Assembly: GCA_001247695.2 (NCBI GenBank)
Contig: LGRX02027855.1
Location: 1-64,000 of the forward strand
Length of the DNA: 64,000 nucleotides
Source of the DNA: Cymbomonas tetramitiformis
Taxonomy: Eukaryota > Chlorophyta > Pyramimonadophyceae > Pyramimonadales > Pyramimonadaceae
Direction of reading: 5' to 3'
Position 1 is the first letter of the stretch; the number at the start of each line of letters is the position of its first letter. The notes beneath the pieces are model-generated. The model ran no database searches. It was given only the letters and a program-made list of their open reading frames with translations, and was not told the origin of the DNA. The position numbers and the translations under genes are program-made. Of this stretch, positions 23,101-32,100 are shown piece after piece.

Positions 23101-26100
23101 TGGAGCAGAACATCGGGCCGCCGATGCGCAAGATGGTGCTGGCTGCATCAACACACATGGGGCTTGGCTACACAGAGGAGGCGCTGCAAGCTCTGGGACT
23201 GCAAGGCATGATGTGGAACTTTTTTAAGGACCTCGGCACAACGATCTCAGTAAGTTTGCGAGCCGTCCGCGCACCGCCCCGGTGCAAGGCCCCCTCAGTC
23301 CCATGGATGACACATGGCGGAGCCGTGCACCCCTGGCTGCGAGGCTCTCCACCTACCTTATGGGCTCAGCGCTACCAGGGTCTCTCGCCGGTGTCGCCCT
23401 TCCAGGAGCATGCCAACGCCTGCTATGCCGTTGGATTCGAACCGCGAACATTCCGCATGCTGGTGATTGGACGGTGCAAGATTGTAATGCACTCATTGGC
23501 TGCGAGTTGCATCGTGCATTCAGGTGGGGTCTGCGCAGTGTGCACTCAAGTGGAGGGTGTCGCATCGCCAGGGACCCTGATTTCCTCTGCGCCCCTTTGG
23601 TGCAGGAATGACTCACATTGACGAGGCGCCTGCAGGCCTGGCCTAGAGCCCTGAGGCCCGGTGCTGCACGCTGCCTCGCCTTTGACGCCTCTTGCTGCAA
23701 GGCCTTGAGTGGGGGACTGGGCGGGGATGGTGGGGACGCACTGCAGAGACAAGTGCAAACCACCTCCAAGCGCGCTGTACTTGGGGCAGGGCACGCTGCA
23801 ACGGTAGCACAGGAGTTGGGCACGCACGCGGCACGGGCGGCCGAGGCGCAAGTGGCAGGGTATGCGCAGGGGGCTAAGGATCACGCGCAAATGCTGGTGG
23901 CAGATGGGGCAGCAGCTGCAAGCTCTGTGTATTCCGAGATAGACCTGCCAGGAACCCCGATGTCGGGCATCCGCCCCGGGAGGCCGAAGCTGAACGATTC
24001 GCCTATGTCCGGTATAGTTCACATGGGGCTTACTGCTGGGTCTGCTGCTGCAGTCCCGGCCATGGCGACACTAGAGGAAGGCCTGGGGCTTGATGCTGGG
24101 ACGGTTGGCGCTGCAATGGGAACGCTGGGGGGGAGCCTGGCTTCTGCCGGAGCAGCGGGGGCGACTTGGGTGGAGTTTGCGCGCGCTGCAGCTACAGCGA
24201 TGGGAGCACAGGGCCTGGAGCAGATGCAGCGGCTGATGCAGACCAACCTTAGGGCCACCGCGGAAGAGGCCGGGCTCGCGTCATTCCTGCAGGTGGTCCA
24301 CTTTATCTCTCTGGCCGTCTCCCTGTCCTCTCGCCTTTTGCATGAGATTCCATCCACGGGCGGCGCGGGCAAAGCCGATGTTGACAGAGACACCGCGCAG
24401 AGCTGACGGTCCTTCGAGGCGGCTTCAGGCCTCGCTGCTTCCGAGGTGGGCAGAGAGGGGGATGGCGGCGATGTCCAGCGGGTGGGCAAAGGGCGTCGAA
24501 TGGTGCGTAGGCATGGGAGCTTGTGGGAGCGACGCTTGCTGCACCTGTCGCGTGTGGCGTCTGCATTTGGTCACGGCGGACGGTTCCGAGAACCCATGCG
24601 AGTTCCGAGAGCAGCGGCGTGTCCAAGTTTGACCCGCAGCCAGCACTCTGTCCTCCGCGGTGTTCCGAGAGCGGCGGCGTGTCCAAGTTTGACCCGCAGC
24701 CAGCACTCTGTCCTCCGTGGTGTTCCGAGAGCGGCGGCGTGTCCAAGTTTGACCCGCAGCCAGCACTCTGTCCTCCGTGGTGTTCCACGCAGCGCCACCC
24801 GGAGAGCCGCGGACATGAATAGCCCCAGGAGGATGCCGGGAGCGGGTGCACAGGAGGGCTTGGATATGAATTCGCTGCGAGATGTTCTGACAAATGGTTT
24901 GCACGTGCAAATGACCCAGCACCTTGAGAAATTGGTACCCCTTCACTCTTCCGAACCCATCTCTGTCCCAGGGCTCCCTCTAGCGCAGATCGCCTGTAAA
25001 AGTCGGACCCAGGTCCAATCTGATGCTTCCACATGACGAGGTATCTGCACTCTCCGATGCATAAAGTGTGTTAAATCACATTGCAGCTGCCGTGAGACGC
25101 TGCTTGTGACAAGGGCTCCCACATGACGAGGTATCTGCACTCTCCGATGCATAAAGTGTGTTAAGTCACATTGCAGCTGCCGTGAGACGCTGCTTGTGAC
25201 AAGGGCTCCCACATGACGAGGTATCTGCACTCTTCGATGCAGAAAGTGTGTTAAGTCACATTGCAGCTGCCGTGAGACGCTGCTTGTGACAAGGGCTCCT
25301 TCCCACGTTTGACGCCCCCCCATGCGGTGCTTGTTCCTGCTTGCAAACGTTTGCCTTGTTCCATCCAGGATTCGCATTCTTTGATCCACCGTTTCTGTCA
25401 ATCGACTGTGAGTCACAGGATTGCATGCCAGCAGAGTTTGCTCACTTCGTTACCCGGGAACCATCTTTGGGACACTTCTAGGGTCCCCGCGTGTGGGAGC
25501 TGGTGACTGACGATGCGCGACTTTGAAGCCAGCAGCCACAAGAGTGTTGGGAGCTGTAGCGTGCCAAGGGTGCCATCCTGGTGGTCGTCCAAGGTCGTGT
25601 GTCTCCCGGATCGATGCAAGACCCGGCTACATCGTGCCTGCAGCCAATGCCCAGACACACTCAGGCTGTGTGCAGATCCGAGAGGAGCTTGACGAGAACT
25701 TGACTGATCGGTGGTTGAGGGCGTTTGCGTGGGGGTGGGCGCAAGCCGCAGGAGTTTGGGCAATTTGGGACGCTGCTGCGACAACTTTCTCTGCCAGATC
25801 TGGTGTCGTCCGTCAGGGTACGGCCCCCTGTACCTCCCGGCAGCGTGCTACACCCTACCTCCCCGCGAAGCCGCATCAGGCCTTAGGGTGCTGGCATCAT
25901 GTCTCCCCGTGCCTGCTTCAAACTATGATAGCAGCAACCACGCACAGCATGGATTGTTTGAATAATGCTCCAGGTCCACCCTGGACAGGACAACTGGTTC
26001 AACGCATGCGGCGCAGTAACCCTGCAGTAGGGAGACGGAGAAGTGAGCTTGTTCTTATGAAATTGCCGGAGGTTCCTGTAGAGCCCCTGTGAAAGGACGA

Positions 26101-29100
26101 GCTTCACAGCCCGCGTGCATGCCAAGGGTTGGGGTTGACCCCGGCTGCGGCGGTGACACGGCATGTGCGGCCAGTGCTTCTTCGTTATTCTATTGCTTGT
26201 GCCTGGTGCTCCTTGCTTCACTCTGGGACGGCCCGCAACTGTCTCAAAGTTGCTGGCATGCCTTGTGCGGGTGGCTGTGGTTGAGCAGGCAATGGCAACG
26301 TCGTCTGTCTCTGCTCTAACAGAGAGTGCAGTGAACAGCGCAATGGGAGTGCTAGAAAAGCTGCCCAAGCCATCGCAGCTCACCTCTATGACCGATGACG
26401 AAGTTTGGGAGCTGTTGGTAACCCACCCTGCCCGAGCCCCGCCGCGAGTCTGCCGAGAGTCGTAAGGCACTGCAGTCCCGGAAGTGCTGCAGAGAACGGA
26501 ACTATGCTCCGCAACAAAGCGTGAGGAAGCACACCTCGTCTGCTGCCGCTCCCCTGCTGGTGCGGGTTGCCATGTTTCTCATCTTCTACCCAGTAGACCT
26601 CCGACCATCTTCTACCCAGTAGACCTCCGACCATCGTCTACCCAGTAGACCTCCGACCATCTTCTACCCAGTAGACCTCCGACCATCGTCTACCCAGTAG
26701 ACCTCCGACCATCTTCTACCCAGTAGACCTCCGACCATCTTCTACCCAGTGGACCTCCGACCATCTTCTACCTTGTGGACCTCCGACCATCGTCTACCCG
26801 GACCTCCGACCATTCGGAAAATGTGGGTCGGTTGCCGTCGTAATTCTCCTGAAGGTTGACACCAAAGTATCCATGGCTCCTCGCAAGTTTTCACACCCTC
26901 TCTCGTTCCCGCCTTTGCCAGCGCCCTCTTCAGTAAACTTTCATTACCAGCTGTCGTCTTCACTTCATGGCCGCCTCTGAGCGTAGTGGTGTACTTCCTA
27001 AGCAGTCTGTCCGCCGTGGACCAACTGCGAAGACTGATCAGTGAGTCAGGTCAACATCCGTCCACCGTTCTGCGTCCATGGCAGCTGTAAGGTTGGCCAG
27101 TGTGAGGCTGTCCCTTGTCAGAGGCGTGCGGTCATGTCCCTTGTCAGAGGCGTGCGGTCATGTCCCACAACACACCGCGCCTGCGAATGGCATCGATACA
27201 GAACAACGTAACAACGTCGTAGTTCTGATCTTGGAAGCGTCACCCCACCTAATTGTCAATTGATGTGTCTTTCAGCTGAAGCCGAGTCCAGGCCTTGGCT
27301 ATATGCGGAGTCGAGTGTATCTTAGGTCAAACGCCGCTGCTGTGCTGTCCGCAAGTTTGCACATTGGGTGCACCACCTAGGTGTCGTAGGCCGGGGTGTG
27401 GCGGAGCATGTATACAGTGCAGGATGTTTCGGGAGGGGAGGGATAGCGCGTTATTCACCGGTACCTGAACGTGCGTGGCTCTCGGCCGTCCGGTGACCGT
27501 CGAAATGGCACTCGCCCTTAACTTGTCATCGCGGGCGCAGCTCAATGGGCACAACCGGCAACACCACTCAGAATCTTCGTTTGGTAATTCAAACACAATC
27601 CTGGATATGATGATGCCGCCCACTGCTGCACTAAGTCACGGACCGGAGACCGCTTTCGTGTGGGATGTTGGGTTTCCCTGGGTGACAATTGCCAGGCGGG
27701 GATGCACGGGTGGGCCCTTCGAGCTGCGGCTGGGAGAAGAGACCTGTTTGCGTGCTGCGGGCGTGGCTCCTGACGGGGAAGGATGCGACCGGCGCTTCTG
27801 GATCGCTGAGACATGCGGTGCATGCCTGGGGAGTGCATTGACAGAGGGCCCGGGCGTTGAGGAGTTCTCTCGGCAACATCCTCCCCGCCCCCCTCTTGGC
27901 GCTTCTCCCCGATCGAGACGCTCCAATGAGCTCAAGCCTCAGCGCCCCCCTCGCCGCCGTGCGAGCTCTTCTGCCCATTGCGAGGTACGTCCTCGACTCC
28001 GCCCTGGGGGTGGCCCCGCCCCCAGCGCCGACAACCCTCGGAGTTCCCAGCGCCTCTCCTCATTGGCACATCTTTCAGTGCCAGCGATACACCTGGGTAG
28101 GATCAGCACTTGGAGCTCTGCTGTACAGGCCGAGGACCCCCACCCCAAGCCGAGCTCCCCGCCCCCAAGTAAGCTGACAGGGCCACGTGCAAGCTTGGCG
28201 GAGGACGCAGGCGACCCTCACATTTTGCTCCGACGCCCGCTTGCTTTCTATAGCCTTCATTTCATGATGCTGCCTTCTCCTCAGTGATGATGTGTCCCGG
28301 AGCGCACGCGTGAGGGGGCGCATGAGGGGGCGAGGACCCGGCTGCAGGCAAGTCGCCCTGTCGAAGCTGGACACCCGGCTGCACAAGCTGGTCCGCTTGG
28401 CGGACCTCCTGCACTTCCTACAGAGCATCAAGACGTCCGCCGACATAGACCGCCGCGTTTTGTCCCAGCTCCTCGCTGGTGCTGGCTACCCCGAAGCACT
28501 TTCCGCAGTCATGCCCAAGGTGGGGCGCAACCCCTGCCCACTGATTCTCGGGATGAGTGTGTGGGTTGTGGGTTATGTGCCCTGGGGTTTACGCAGTAAT
28601 CGAAGCCGTTTTGTGCTCACATCACAAAACGGCTTCGAGCGGTCTTGACCTCTCGAAGTTGACCTCCCACCAGGGCCATCCCGAGTTCTGATGCAGGTAG
28701 TGGATGCCGTGATGGGGGTCCTGCAGGCTGTCTCCCATGTGCTGCCCTCCTTGGAGGTAGTTGAACAGATGCCCTCCGAGGCCCTCGACGACATGCTGCG
28801 GAGCTTGGGCGCATCCCTGGGCCCTGCCCTGGCCACAACGCAGCGCCTCACACACGAAGCCACAGCCTTCCTCGAGAGCCAAGGTGCCGCACCTTCGTGT
28901 GTGTCACCCATTGCCTTCAATCCCATGCTCGTGTCTCAACAAGCCTCATCGCAGGGGGCTGTTAAGCGTGCAGGGGTTAAACGTAGGGGGGGAGGATGGA
29001 ATGTGACCTATTTTCTGCGGCGCTGGAAAGCGCCCCCCCTGGCCTCCACGCAGGCTGCTCCTGCCAGCGCCACGTGTCCGTTTCTGCTGCCTTTGCTTCC

Positions 29101-32100
29101 CGAGAGGGCCCATCAACGCAGGACACCTCAGCATGACTGGCACTTGGTGTCCCACCTTCTGCAGACGTCCGCAAGGTTGATATTCCGGCGCACCTGGTTA
29201 TGAAGCTTGCCACGATCAACTCTGTGGGCACCGCTGTAGTTTCCCCAGAAGAGCTGTACGATCTGGCGTTCAGGTTGGCCCATATCCACAACGCCACTTC
29301 TGCTTCCCCCTCCCCCCTTTTAACCTCGAGGCTGCGCAGTCTGTGCCCCCGACGGCACTGATCTGAACTTGTTTCAATGCACGAGTGATTCACTCGGAGC
29401 CTCGCCTGTCGGCCACGCAAGGCTCGCCGCTTGGCACACATTTGCCGCCAGAGGGTCTCGGCGGCGGGCAGCCCCGCACCGGGACATGGCGAGCACCCGA
29501 CTGAGCGTTCCGCACTGCAGATGGCCTTCGACCTGACATTGCACAGAATTGCCACGTGTGCCGCGTAGCACCTCACAGGGCGAACCGTCGCCGGGGATCC
29601 CTCAGGGTCGGAAAGGCACGCGGCGGAGGCGGGACCCCGGCACCGCGCAGCGAGGCGGGGTGTATGTAGCACTCCCGCACCTCTGCAGCGCAACGGGCGA
29701 GATCTGCCACGGATCTTATACACTGGGACCCTGACTTGTGGGAGGGGCAGGGCGGTGGCCAGACCCCCTCCCTTCACGGGGGAGAGCACCGTCAGCAAGA
29801 CGGCTAGGCAGAGTCCCGCGGAGGTACATGGAATCCCTCTCCTGATAATTCTTTCATTCATTTGTGAGCAGGCTTCAGGGCATGGCGAGCGATCTTCAGC
29901 ACATTCCAATACCATCCATCGAGGAGATGACCGCCAGCCCGCAGAAGAAGGATGCCCTCATGGCCTCCCTGCGCACCTCCGGTCTCCCGCAACTCGCGGC
30001 CAAGCTCTCCCGCAGCCTCCCGGCCAACCTCCAGCTCAATCTGGCGCGACTGAACGCGGTTCGTTTGCCTCCCGCAATGCCCCGCCCCGCTTTGATCTCA
30101 GCCTCGAGGGAGCATGAAGCGCCTTCTCCAACCCCCTGGGGTGCCGCGACTGCGGTCGGCCCGAGTCGGACCCTGGCATGATCGGTCCCGTCGGAGGGGA
30201 CACACACCCAAAGGATAAATCGCCCCGCAGCCATGGATGCAGACGCACAGTGCAGGGCCGTCTGCCTACCCACTCAGCGAGCACCATCCACCACGGGCCG
30301 CTTCCGGGTTCCCTGAACAGCCTGTGGGAGCCCCTCGGCCACATTCTCGTGGCCAGCTCAGTTCTTTGTGGAGCCGTTGGCAATGCGGGACGCGGGCGGC
30401 GCGTGGCAGGCGAGCATTGAGGACATGCCGGAGATGGAGCTCCAGTGGATACTGCGGCAGATCGGCTACCCGGAGGTGTTCCAGCAGCGAGGCGCGGAGC
30501 CGGTGCCCTCCCTTGACGAGGTGAGCCCCCTGGCGGCCTGAGGTCCGTGGCGATGGGCTCGCGCACTGGTTTCCATTTTCTCTGCAGTACAGCATCTACC
30601 ACCCCCATCCTCGTCCGCAGTCCGGGGCTATCTTCATTGTGACACGCGCACTAGTTCCTCTCGCTGACAGCTCGCTGGGTCCTTTTACCTCCATTCGCCC
30701 GGAGACATGATCTCTTATGCATCATGAAATACGGCGCCACTTGGCGAGGCCACAGCCTCCGGAGTTCCAGGCAGGTGCAGGCTGCCCGGAAGTGCCTCGA
30801 TGCTCCGCTTGGGGAGGCTTCGATTGCAACTTGACGTTTCTGGGAAGGCTGTTCCGGTTGCCTCAGACTGTTGCGTGTGTGCCGCCCTGTGGCGACCACT
30901 GATACGAAGCAAGTGCTGGTCGGCACGTGTCACAGGTGCTGGCGAATCGCAAACTGTTGAAGAAACCCTTGAACCAGTTCAAGCTGACAGGGACCATCGG
31001 TGCTGCTCGTCCCCTTTCTCCTGCCTAGCCCACCCCGTAGCTCCCTCAGTATGGACCCGCTGATGCACCGCACGGATCCAGGACGCACCGACGCGGCCCG
31101 CGGGCAGTGGCAGGCCCGCAGGCAGGCCTTGGCAGTGGAGGAGGCGCTTCGCCCCCTGTGCGTGCACACACTGCGAGCTGCGAAACCCTCCGCACACATT
31201 CGTGCGATGCATGGTAACGTGAGGGATGCTCAAAGGGGGACCGCTTGCTTGGCTGCCTACTGCTTCGTGGCAAGCTAGATGACCGGTCTAGCACGTGCCT
31301 CCTGTCATCTCGCACGTGCCTCCTGTCATCTAGCACAAGCCTCCTGTTGCCGAAATTTGATAGATACTGAGCCCAAGGCATCTCATTTTGGAATTAAGGG
31401 AGAGCGACGACTTTCATCGGACAATTTCCATGTAGAGATTGATGGAGACTGAGAGGGGCGGATGTGGGAGAGATGATCGTAGGGTTGGAGTCGATTGCGA
31501 TGCACAAGATGGAGAGCGCAATGTCGCAACTGTCTCACTTCACGAGCCTGCCCGTCTTCGACCTGCTTCAGGCGCGCTCCCGACCCCTCTCCTTGGCCTC
31601 TCCCGCTGGCAAGTCCCCTCTCCGGCCGCCTCGAGGAACTGCAGGCCGCGGGCTTTTGCCAGCACCCCAAACCAACAATGAATCTGACGGCAGCAAATCG
31701 CTTGAAGGAAGTGATGCGACCGGATGGATTTGTGAGACTGCCATCTCATGCCACTGCCTCACCCCACATTTGAATATGTACTTCTATATGTATATCACAC
31801 TGGCGACGAAAGCTCCTTGCATGGGCCTTGTGAGAAGAATGAGGGCCCTCAGATCAGTCGTGCATGCGCTTTCTTCCCAGCGCTCCGATCAAAACCTGCT
31901 GGTACCTGATGTGCATCTTCTGGAGCGGTTGTGGACGGAGCGGGCGTCGCATCAGGTTGGCAATGTGATGCAGAGTGCCGCAAGCATGCTGCCCAATGGA
32001 ATTGCTGTATCGGGCGCCCATGTGGCCGATTTGGGCTCTAACCTGTTGCAGGTGCGTACTTGGACACTTCCCTGAGTTATAGCAAGGTCTAGATTCGTCT

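Larger units (their letters stand above)
15781..24934 (+). other. Helical exon series A of the giant gene
   Basis: Exons at 15781-15847, ~15884-15968, 16419-16511, 17179-17235, 18044-18241, 18684-18758, 19022-19162, 19335-~19700, 20892-20960, ~21635-21798, 21985-22158, 22662-22735, 23078-23249, 23747-24292 and 24854-24934. Most start and end in phase 0. They encode amphipathic helices of 20-60 residues with recurring patterns such as SIEEMLNIF, LLQLDTILEKL and VDKQLKKSL. The 23747-24292 exon is longest (182 aa) and very Ala/Gly-rich. No known domain is evident. Coiled coil or helical-repeat scaffold is the likely fold. Confidence 0.55.

Noticed and set aside
23430..23450. tRNA T-arm-like GGATTCGAACC
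   Set aside because: The flanking bases do not form the T stem, and no acceptor, D or anticodon arm can be found on either strand.
24600..25300. CRISPR-like array or repetitive protein gene
   Set aside because: The repeats are head-to-tail without unique spacers and lie in an intron. Open frames on both strands come from a stop-free unit of 60 or 90 bp.
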